Shown here in pieces: positions 53,395 through 61,288 of a DNA stretch of 64,000 bases. How positions within the stretch are numbered: the first letter of the stretch is position 1; each line of letters starts with the position of its first letter. The notes below the pieces were generated by a model that worked only from the letters and a program-made list of their open reading frames with translations, made no database searches and was not told the origin of the DNA. Source of the DNA: Enterocloster hominis (ex Liu et al. 2021) (lineage in GTDB: Bacteria; Bacillota; Clostridia; Lachnospirales; Lachnospiraceae). The DNA is taken from positions 62,001 to 126,000 of the forward strand of contig JACRTJ010000018.1 of NCBI GenBank assembly GCA_014385265.1, in the 5' to 3' direction. Both the position numbers and the translations under genes were made by a program.

Positions 53395-56300
53395 ATGTAT
53401 ATCGACAAATACTGGGGCGACTTTATTGGCGGTTCCGACGACAGTCTGAACCTTGTGGCATTTTTGGAAGACCTGAAGAAAGAGGAGATCCCTCTCAGCG
53501 AGATCTTCACCAAGATCGGACTGGATAAGCAGAACTGGGACTTCCGCCAGACTGTGGAGTATCTGGAGTTCACCCACTCCAATGGCGTGGAGATGGACTT
53601 CCACTTTGCCATTGATGTGGTCACCGATCTGGCCGCCATCCTGCTGGAGTGCAGTGTCAGCGGCAGTGTGAACCTACATGATCTGGACGAGTACAACACA
53701 CCCGCCCGCCGTATCCGCATCACCGCCACGCCAGAGGAACACGAGGCCATGGACAAGGCCCTGGAGGACTTTGTCCATGCCCCGCTGGAATACGACATCA
53801 GCGAGATGATGGGCGAGGATGAGATCACAGATATGGCCTATCAGGTGGAGATGCTGCGGAAAGAGCTGTACGAAGCCTCCGGCCGTAACCGGAACTACCA
53901 TGTAAAGGCGGAAGATGTGAAACATCTGCTTCCAGACTGGGAAGGTGCCGATGGCTGCATCGCCACCAACCGTATCACGGTGGAGGGCTGCAAGGTTGGC
54001 TATTGCTATCGGGAGGAGCCGGACGGCGGCTGGGACAGCGGCTGGCGCTTCACCGCTGGTGACGAGAGCGAGGCGTACATGGACGACCCCAACAATGCCG
54101 GGATCTACAAGCTGAATACGATCTGCAACGACGATCCCGACATCATTCCTCTGCTGAACACCCCCGCCCCCTGCGCCTTTGAGCTGGATGAGAACGGCGT
54201 GTTCCAGCAGATCAAAGACTGGAAACCGGATGAGGACGAGGAGGAGACTGATATGGACATTTTGAAGCAATGCCAGAAGTGGAATGAAAAGAGCGAGTAC
54301 CAGAAGATCATCGACGCGCTGGAGGCCATCCCCGCCGAGGAGCGCACCCCGGAGATGGACAGCGAGCTGGCCCGGGCCTACAACAATCTGGGGGCACCTT
54401 CCAACCGTGGGCTGCTCAAAAAGGCCATCGCTCTCTTGAAACCCCATGAGGAATACTTTGAGGGAGACCACTGCTGGAACTTCCGCATGGGTTACTCTTA
54501 CTTTTATCTGGATCAAGAGGGCCGGGCTCTGCGATACTTTGAAAAAGCATTGGAGGCCCGCCCTGGTGACGAGGACACCATGGAGCTGATCGACTGGTGC
54601 AGGAAGGGCATTTCCTTGCCGCAGTTCTCGGAGTGCTTCCGGGAGCGGACAGAGAACTGGTGGGAAACCTTTGCCAAAATGGAAGCAGAATTGCGCCAGA
54701 TGATGGACGAGGACAAGGATCACACCCGTGGTGCGGAGATCGTGGCCCAAATGGAGGAAACCCTGAAGCTGGTTTTTGATGAGATCTCCTTTGAACTGGG
54801 CGTGGGAGGCGAAAAGCATGAGCTGATCCTCACTCCAGAGGGCGACAAGGTCAAATTGTTTGAACTGGTCTATTTCCAGAAACACGCCCCCAAGGAGGTG
54901 CTGGAGCATTGGAATATCCTGGTGGGCCGTCAGCCCCTCCAGAACATCGGTCTGCGCACCGAGGACGGTTGGGATATCTCTGGGGAGGATGTACAGATCT
55001 GGCTGGAGGATCAGGGTGAAAACAGCTTTGCCATCACCGCCTACTGCGAAAAGCTGCTGCCTATGCTCCGGGAGGAGGAAGGCCGGGCCTGGTGGATGCT
55101 CACCACCCTCACCGATCAGGTGCTGGGTGAGATCCCCCACATGAGATACATAGACAGCTTTGATGTGTTGGAAAAGCCCAAGGCAGAGCCGTCCATTTTT
55201 ATGTCCCAACTGCCCGACGCTCTGAAGGAGCGGGGCCTGGAACTCTCCACCGATCCGGAAGCCTATCTGGAGAGCTATCTTGGCTACAAAATGGAACCCA
55301 ACCAGGACCCGGATGCCGACTGGCGGCTGGATGTGATGGCCGGTTCCACCTGCTGTGTGCCGCTCATCAACGGCTATCTGAATGCCGACAATGATTTTAT
55401 GGACGATCTCCATGCCGACGGCGCGGTGGCGGGCTTCTTCTGCTATCCCCTGGATACCCTGCGGGAGGAGGAAGGCAGTCAGAAGATCTTCGACTTCCGG
55501 GATAAGCTGGAAGAAGTGTTTGCCACTGAGGAAGGATTGGAAGTGCTCACTCTTACCGGCGGGGCAACCGGCCTCTACTGCGGTTATGTGGACTTCATCG
55601 CCTGGGATATCCGGGAGGCGCTGAACATGGCAAAAGAGTTCTTTGAAGGCACGGACATCCCATGGGCCATCTTCCACACCTTCCGCCGCGAAGCAGGTTC
55701 TGTGCCCTTAAAGCAACAAGATGATGGGCCAGAAACTGAGAATCAGGATGACGAGTTGGACGAGACGCTGACGGGTATGGACTATATCCCTTACACCCCG
55801 CAGAACGAAGAAGAATTCTTCCAGCAGCTGGAGCAGTGGAACGACGAGGACGAGTACACCCGCTGTATCCAGACACTCAATGCCATCCCGAAGGAATGGC
55901 GGAACTACCGCACCGCCTACGCCCTGGCCCGGGCGCTGGAAAACTACGCCATCATCGGGGACCATGACGAGGGCACTTTGAAATCCAAGGGAGACAAAGC
56001 CCTTCTGAGGGCCATCGAGGTGCTGGAGTCCGTCCGGGAGGAAGGCCAGGACAAGCCAGAGTGGAATATGCGGATGGCCTACGGCTATCAGTATCTCTAT
56101 GGGAAGGAGGAAAAGGCCATTCCCTACGCTAAACGGTGGGCGGAACTGGACCCGGAGGACGAAAATGCCCCGGCGGTGATCCGGGAGTGTAAGGCGGAGA
56201 TCCGGAAACGCCAGCACAGCCGGAAGAAGAAGGCCAAATTCGTGCCCGGTGATACTCCATTTGAGGGCTTCGACCTCACCAGCTTCTGGGATGATAATTG

Positions 56301-59300
56301 GTATGCACTGAAAGAATATGTCAGTGATCCGCCTTCCGATGAGCTGATCGCCAGTGTGGAGGAGGAACTGGGCTATAAGCTGCCTGCCGCCTATATCTGG
56401 CTGATGAAGCAGCACAACGGCGGCATTCCGGTGAACACCTGCTATCCCTGCGATGAGCCTACCTGTTGGTCAGATGATCATGTGGCCATCACCGGCATTT
56501 TCGGAATCGGACGGGAAAAGAGCTGCTCCCTCTGTGGAGAGCTGGGCAGTCAGTTTATGATCGATGAGTGGGAGTATCCTGCCATCGGTGTGGCCATCTG
56601 TGACTGTCCAAGCGCCGGACACGATATGATTTTCCTGGACTACCGGGCTTGCGGCCCCCAGGGAGAGCCTGCGGTAGTCCATGTGGATCAGGAAAATGAC
56701 TATAAAATTACCCATCTGGCAGACAGCTTTGAGGAATTTATCCGCGGACTGGAGCATGAATCCCTCTATGATCTGGATGAAGATGCAGAGGGTCTTGAGG
56801 ATGACGCCGACGAGGAGGAAACCGACCATAAGGGTTCCTTTGCCGGATCTGTGCTCCTCTCCAAAGCAGAGTGGGACAAGGAGCAGTTGATCCGAGATCT
56901 GCGGGAAGAATGGGGTATCGTAGATGAGGAGCCGGATGAGGGCGACGAAGATGTTGAGAACAGCGATGACGCTGTGGTAATGCGGGTCGGCAATATGATG
57001 CTGATCGTGACACTTTTCCACGGTCACATCCCGGACAATGAAGCGGAGATCAACGCCGAAAACAACTACATGTGGCCAGAGGCCATAGAGGCGGCCAAAG
57101 CGCACAAGGCCCATATCATGGTGGCTGTGTTGGGCGAGGAGGAAAAACTGCTGGAACGAGGTAAGCTGTTCACCAAGGCGATGGCAGTGTGCTGCAAGCA
57201 GAAATACGCCACCGGTGTCTACACCAGCGGCGTGGTATTTGAGCCTCGTTTCTATGAGGGCCTTGCTGATATGATGAAAGAGGACGAACTGCCCATCTTC
57301 AACTGGATCTGGTTCGGCCTGTACCGGAGCGAGGGTGGCTTGAACGGCTACACCTACGGCATGGATGTGTTCGGCAAGGAGGAGATGGAGGTGCTGAACG
57401 CCGATGCCGAGCCGGAGGAACTGCGGGACTTTTTGGCCAGCCTTGCCTCCTATGTGCTGGCGTGTGATGTGACGCTGCAAGACGGCGAGACCATCGGCTT
57501 TGCGGCAGACGATAAGCACGCCATCACCCGCAGCCCCGGTGTCTCCCTGCCGGAGGAGCAGATGACCCTGAAGATCGGTTACGCGCCTATAAAGGGAGAT
57601 ACGGAGGATGACAGCTGCGGCCACTCAGACAATGAGGATACGCAGGATGAAGAAGAATTCAGTAATCCCGAAGTCTATACCGAGGAGGAGATGGAGGCCG
57701 TCGAGGGGCATATCCAGCAGTATTTCGGCGAGATCGAGAATGTGTTCCACGAGCTGGTTTCTCCTGACATCCATGTGGACATCTGTATTGTGCCGCCCAC
57801 TGAGGAACGGGACTACTACACCCTGGTGACCATGGGAATGGGTGCCCACCGGATGAATGTGCCGGAGGAGCTGGCGGAATACAAGCTGGAGCGGGCGGAG
57901 TTGGCTATCGCCCTGCCTGCGGGCTGGAAGCTGGATCAGGAGTCCATGAAAGACGAAAAGTGGTACTGGCCCATCCGCCTGCTGAAAGTGCTGGCCCGCC
58001 TGCCCATTGCCAGTGATACCTGGCTGGGCTTCGGCCATACCATGGACAATGGGGATGACTTTGCAAAAGATACAAAGCTGTGCGCCGCCATTCTGACCGG
58101 TCCCCAGGACACTGAAGATGGCAGCGAGGTCTGCATCCTGCCGAGCGGCGAGGAGGTCAACTTCTATCAGGTGATCCCCCTCTACCGGGATGAATTGGAA
58201 TATAAGATGGCCCATGAAGCGGATGCTTTGCTGGACGAAATGGACGGCATCAGCTTTGTGGTGGAGCCGGATCGCCAGGATGCCGTCACCAGAGGCACCC
58301 TTTCTAACGATGATTTTGGCGGCGAGATGGACGACGCCTCCTATCACCTTGAGAGCATTGAGGAGAAGGAACTGCCGATTGACCCCATCAATGCCTACAA
58401 CCACATGGCCATCTACCTGCGCTGGTGCATGGAGCACGACCTGATGGGCGAGGACTTCCTGAAAGAATACAGCGAAGTGGCCAAACAGGTCAAAGCCGAT
58501 CCTGTCAGCGTGGATCTGCGGGAGTTTATCCGGGATGAGCTGGACGGCTGTCTGTTCTCTGTGCTGTTCAATCAGCAAGGCCGTGCCTTTGCAGGCTATT
58601 ATTACGGAGAGGGCGACAGTCCCTACTATCCTGCCGATGTTGACGACAACGCCCTCCGCTTCTTCGGCCCAGAGCGGTATCACTCCGATGAGTTCCAAGA
58701 TGAAGCCTACCTGTTCATCCCCTTTGACGAGGACTACTATGAGGACATGGCTCAAGTGATTGAGGAACGCTTCGCCAACTGGCAGGGACAGGACTTCGAC
58801 GAGGACACGCTGGAGCCTTCCGAGGCGGCTCAGGCCGTCATGGAGTATCTGGACTGCGAGTGCACCTATTTCCCCTCCATGGCAGATGATGACCCCATCA
58901 TGTCGGCATACAGCTATGCCAAACGGGAAAGCGTTAGAGAGGGCTTTGTTCCAGTTCTTATCCAGGCGGATGATGAAACGCTGCTGGAGTGTCTGGTGAT
59001 GAACGCCGACCCGGAGCATGATGCGGACTTCTACGAATTTGACCTCAAAACGGTAGCGGAGTATCGGAAGAAGATGCTCTCCGCTCCCGTCAAGGACGGA
59101 AAGGCTCTTTTGGAGGAATTGACCGGCCAGCGTAGAGCAGAGGCCGAGGATGATGATCTGGATTGGGATGAGGAAGTCCTGGGCGAGATGGAGGGTGGCT
59201 ATGACAATGACCGCTTCTCCTGCTACTGGGACTCGGACAGTCACATGACATATCCGCTCATTCTGGCTAAAATTCCGGTAAAGAACCCCTGGGAGATATT

Positions 59301-59589
59301 CGCCTATCTGCCCTTTGGAAATTGGAATGAGTGTCCCGACACACCGGACCTGATGGCAGCGGCGAAATACTGGTTCGAGCAGCATGGTGCCATCCCTGCC
59401 GCCATGAGCAACGATGAGCTGGAGTTTCTGCTCCCGGCTCCCGTTCCCAAGGAGAAGGCTATGGAGGCTGCCACAGAACAGTACGGCTTCTGCCCGGACA
59501 TCGTGGATCAGGAGCAGGATGATCCCACCGTGGGCAATCTGGCGGATGTGCTGCGGCAGTCCACCGTCTGGTATTTCTGGTGGGATTGA
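53395..59589 (+). CDS. Giant 2064-residue polyimmunity protein
   Basis: One uninterrupted frame joins several immunity-type domains. In order: unassigned (1-165); DUF2185/Imm33-like (166-275; TNRITVEGCKVGYCYREEPD, GWDSGWRFTAGDE); TPR block (288-400) with a conserved partner domain (400-770); second TPR block (805-940); SMI1/KNR4 (975-1120; LGYKLPAAYIWLMKQHNGG); DUF4261 (1145-1400); SUFU (1428-1630; VFHELVSPDIHVDICIVPP); unassigned acidic (1655-1800); DUF4253 (1805-2064; LILAKIPVKNPWEIFAYLPF, ending STVWYFWWD). There is no signal peptide or membrane helix, so it is cytoplasmic. TAGGAGG precedes the ATG. Linkers are Asp/Glu-rich. Function, binding several toxins, is inferred from the domains. 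Confidence 0.9.
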   Translation: MYIDKYWGDFIGGSDDSLNLVAFLEDLKKEEIPLSEIFTKIGLDKQNWDFRQTVEYLEFTHSNGVEMDFHFAIDVVTDLAAILLECSVSGSVNLHDLDEYNTPARRIRITATPEEHEAMDKALEDFVHAPLEYDISEMMGEDEITDMAYQVEMLRKELYEASGRNRNYHVKAEDVKHLLPDWEGADGCIATNRITVEGCKVGYCYREEPDGGWDSGWRFTAGDESEAYMDDPNNAGIYKLNTICNDDPDIIPLLNTPAPCAFELDENGVFQQIKDWKPDEDEEETDMDILKQCQKWNEKSEYQKIIDALEAIPAEERTPEMDSELARAYNNLGAPSNRGLLKKAIALLKPHEEYFEGDHCWNFRMGYSYFYLDQEGRALRYFEKALEARPGDEDTMELIDWCRKGISLPQFSECFRERTENWWETFAKMEAELRQMMDEDKDHTRGAEIVAQMEETLKLVFDEISFELGVGGEKHELILTPEGDKVKLFELVYFQKHAPKEVLEHWNILVGRQPLQNIGLRTEDGWDISGEDVQIWLEDQGENSFAITAYCEKLLPMLREEEGRAWWMLTTLTDQVLGEIPHMRYIDSFDVLEKPKAEPSIFMSQLPDALKERGLELSTDPEAYLESYLGYKMEPNQDPDADWRLDVMAGSTCCVPLINGYLNADNDFMDDLHADGAVAGFFCYPLDTLREEEGSQKIFDFRDKLEEVFATEEGLEVLTLTGGATGLYCGYVDFIAWDIREALNMAKEFFEGTDIPWAIFHTFRREAGSVPLKQQDDGPETENQDDELDETLTGMDYIPYTPQNEEEFFQQLEQWNDEDEYTRCIQTLNAIPKEWRNYRTAYALARALENYAIIGDHDEGTLKSKGDKALLRAIEVLESVREEGQDKPEWNMRMAYGYQYLYGKEEKAIPYAKRWAELDPEDENAPAVIRECKAEIRKRQHSRKKKAKFVPGDTPFEGFDLTSFWDDNWYALKEYVSDPPSDELIASVEEELGYKLPAAYIWLMKQHNGGIPVNTCYPCDEPTCWSDDHVAITGIFGIGREKSCSLCGELGSQFMIDEWEYPAIGVAICDCPSAGHDMIFLDYRACGPQGEPAVVHVDQENDYKITHLADSFEEFIRGLEHESLYDLDEDAEGLEDDADEEETDHKGSFAGSVLLSKAEWDKEQLIRDLREEWGIVDEEPDEGDEDVENSDDAVVMRVGNMMLIVTLFHGHIPDNEAEINAENNYMWPEAIEAAKAHKAHIMVAVLGEEEKLLERGKLFTKAMAVCCKQKYATGVYTSGVVFEPRFYEGLADMMKEDELPIFNWIWFGLYRSEGGLNGYTYGMDVFGKEEMEVLNADAEPEELRDFLASLASYVLACDVTLQDGETIGFAADDKHAITRSPGVSLPEEQMTLKIGYAPIKGDTEDDSCGHSDNEDTQDEEEFSNPEVYTEEEMEAVEGHIQQYFGEIENVFHELVSPDIHVDICIVPPTEERDYYTLVTMGMGAHRMNVPEELAEYKLERAELAIALPAGWKLDQESMKDEKWYWPIRLLKVLARLPIASDTWLGFGHTMDNGDDFAKDTKLCAAILTGPQDTEDGSEVCILPSGEEVNFYQVIPLYRDELEYKMAHEADALLDEMDGISFVVEPDRQDAVTRGTLSNDDFGGEMDDASYHLESIEEKELPIDPINAYNHMAIYLRWCMEHDLMGEDFLKEYSEVAKQVKADPVSVDLREFIRDELDGCLFSVLFNQQGRAFAGYYYGEGDSPYYPADVDDNALRFFGPERYHSDEFQDEAYLFIPFDEDYYEDMAQVIEERFANWQGQDFDEDTLEPSEAAQAVMEYLDCECTYFPSMADDDPIMSAYSYAKRESVREGFVPVLIQADDETLLECLVMNADPEHDADFYEFDLKTVAEYRKKMLSAPVKDGKALLEELTGQRRAEAEDDDLDWDEEVLGEMEGGYDNDRFSCYWDSDSHMTYPLILAKIPVKNPWEIFAYLPFGNWNECPDTPDLMAAAKYWFEQHGAIPAAMSNDELEFLLPAPVPKEKAMEAATEQYGFCPDIVDQEQDDPTVGNLADVLRQSTVWYFWWD

Positions 59590-59605
59590 TGTTGGGGGCC
59601 TGGCA

Positions 59606-59884
59606 ATGCAAACGAAAACACTGACCATTCAACTGAATAATGAACAGCTGCCCATTCTTCCAGTGGAGCCGGAAGCCTACCTCTCATTTACCATTCATGC
59701 CGATGGAAATGAATTGGAGTTAACAGGAAACCGGGCGGGGCTGCTCCTATTGGCGAAAGCCACGCTGGGTATGGCAGAAACCATTCGTGAGGATGGATTT
59801 CACATCCATCTGGACGACCTGTATAGCATCAACTCCGAGGAAAAAAGTATCCTGATCCGAAAGGAGGAACGGTTAAAACCATGA
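59606..59884 (+). CDS. Imm32-like small protein
   Basis: This 92-residue protein ends LELTGNRAGLLLLAKATLGM...DGFHIHLDDLYSINSEEKS. A short strand, a GL-rich helix and an H-HLD motif follow the Imm32 pattern as I know it. GTTGGGGGCC lies before the ATG, 16 bases after the giant gene stop, so they are probably co-transcribed. Confidence 0.6.
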   Translation: MQTKTLTIQLNNEQLPILPVEPEAYLSFTIHADGNELELTGNRAGLLLLAKATLGMAETIREDGFHIHLDDLYSINSEEKSILIRKEERLKP

Positions 59885-59918
59885 AAGAAAAAGCCAGACT
59901 TACGGGAGGGAGTATCCC

Positions 59919-60329
59919 ATGAAAGAATTTACGGTTTTGATATGCTCAATGACAATACATCTCCTTTCAAGCAAGGGGATCGCGCTGGGGCTGGTCCTTC
60001 TTTTGTTTTGGCTTAAGGGGAGACAGCTTGGATTCCAGCCCAAAGAATGGGAAAACTATTTTTTAGGGTTGTCACAGAAAAAAGTCCTTAGGATCGCCCT
60101 TGGCATATCTGGGGTTTCCATATCTGCCGCTTCATTTTTAAGCTATATATTTCTTCAAAAGACAGGGTTTCACCATGCCTTTATAATTGCGGGCCTTATG
60201 TTTGCGGGCAGTATTTTCTGGTTCTGGCACAGGTGGAAGGGAGAAAAGGGAAAGGCGTATCTTCTGAAAAGGTTTTCTGAAATTCCGCAAACGATTTTAG
60301 AAAATAGAAGTAAGGGTATTAGAGGATGA
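59919..60329 (+). CDS. Small membrane protein
   Basis: This 136-residue protein has three to four hydrophobic helices (about 4-32, 58-80, 85-103) and a basic tail. It is lower in GC than the antidote genes before it and overlaps the hydrolase start by 4 bases. Not recognised. ACGGGAGGGAG precedes the ATG. Confidence 0.6.
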   Translation: MKEFTVLICSMTIHLLSSKGIALGLVLLLFWLKGRQLGFQPKEWENYFLGLSQKKVLRIALGISGVSISAASFLSYIFLQKTGFHHAFIIAGLMFAGSIFWFWHRWKGEKGKAYLLKRFSEIPQTILENRSKGIRG

Positions 60330-60952
60330 AAAAAATATTAATTCATGGTACGGGCCATAAAGCGGCAAGCTGGAAGGAAACAATTTCCTGCATGAACGAT
60401 CAGAAGGATATTTTATGTCCGGATTTATGCTCGATTCTGAAGGGGAAGGAAGCGGTCTATGAGAATTTATATTCTTCTTTGATCGAATACTGCAGCGCCC
60501 TGGATGGACCGTTCCACCTGTGCGGCCTTTCTTTAGGCGGGATCCTGGCATTGAATTATACGCTGGATTTTCCGGAAAAGGTAGAAACCCTTGTTTTGAT
60601 TGGAACGCCTCATAAAATCCCCAAAGCGGCCCTTGGGTTTCAGAATGTGATCTTCCGGTTTCTGCCCCGGTCCGCTTTTCAGGGGATGGCATTTGATAAG
60701 AAGGACACGTTCGATTTGGTAAACTCCATGAAAAAACTGGATTTCAGAAGCCGGATACAGGAAATAACCTGCCCGGTGCTGGTCATCTGTGGAGAGAAGG
60801 ACCGCGTGAACAGGAAGTCGGCGTATTATTTTTCGCAGAATATAGAAAATGCGGTGCTGAGCGTTGTAGAAAATGCCGGACATGCTGTAAACGAGGAAAA
60901 TTCAAAGGCATTGGCGAGAGTTTTGGATGAATATTATGTAGGAAAGGGATGA
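60326..60952 (+). CDS. Alpha/beta hydrolase
   Basis: This 208-residue alpha/beta hydrolase has the oxyanion segment LIHGTGHKAASW, nucleophile elbow GLSLGG, acid residue in VICGEKDRV and histidine in ENAGHAVNEE. All catalytic residues are present. Substrate unknown. It overlaps the membrane-protein gene (ATGA), and a strong terminator follows. Its AT-rich codon use differs from the flanking polyimmunity genes, so it may be a separate acquisition. Confidence 0.85.
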   Translation: MKKILIHGTGHKAASWKETISCMNDQKDILCPDLCSILKGKEAVYENLYSSLIEYCSALDGPFHLCGLSLGGILALNYTLDFPEKVETLVLIGTPHKIPKAALGFQNVIFRFLPRSAFQGMAFDKKDTFDLVNSMKKLDFRSRIQEITCPVLVICGEKDRVNRKSAYYFSQNIENAVLSVVENAGHAVNEENSKALARVLDEYYVGKG

Positions 60953-61007
60953 TCGGGCATCTTATAAAACGATCTCTGGGACCGCCCGGAGAAACTGACA
61001 CAGACAG

Positions 61008-61045
61008 CCAGGAAAGAGATTGCATCTTTCCTGGTTTTCGTTTAT
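61008..61045 (+). terminator. Strong terminator after the hydrolase gene
   Basis: CCAGGAAAGA and TCTTTCCTGG form a perfect 10-bp stem with a 7-base loop, followed by TTTTCGTTTAT. It ends the first island operon. Confidence 0.9.
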
Positions 61046-61132
61046 TATAATAAATACTAATTTTAAATTTTGACTTTATATTTCGGATAAAGGTACAGAC
61101 GCCCATGGCGTGAAAGACGTATCCCGTCCTAG

Positions 61133-61288
61133 AGAAGGATCCGGAGGGCGGTTCTGGATGTGATGCCGTTCCTGGAAACGGCAGATGAGAGGCTGATATT
61201 CAGATCCATGGTGAAATGGAGCACATCATGGCCCTGGCTGGCACATGGGCGGATGCTACGACAACTGATAAGGAGGAATGATTTATGA
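61133..61288 (+). other. Possible C-terminal gene remnant before the second giant gene
   Basis: A stop-bounded frame with an ATG at 61163 reads MPFLETADERLIFRSMVKWS... and ends in a TGA that overlaps the start of the next gene (ATGA). It has protein-like composition but no ribosome site, so it may be the tail of a deleted neighbour. The rest of 60953-61284 holds only the terminator and AT-rich spacer. Confidence 0.3.

Noticed and set aside
53674..59628. Very long minus-strand reading frames (up to about 667 codons) opposite the giant gene
   Set aside because: They lie exactly antisense to a well-supported gene, lack ribosome sites, and arise from the GC-biased codon pattern of the plus strand.
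59881..59922. 13-codon frame between the Imm32-like gene and the membrane-protein gene
   Set aside because: Too short and overlapping the next ribosome site; no evidence of translation.
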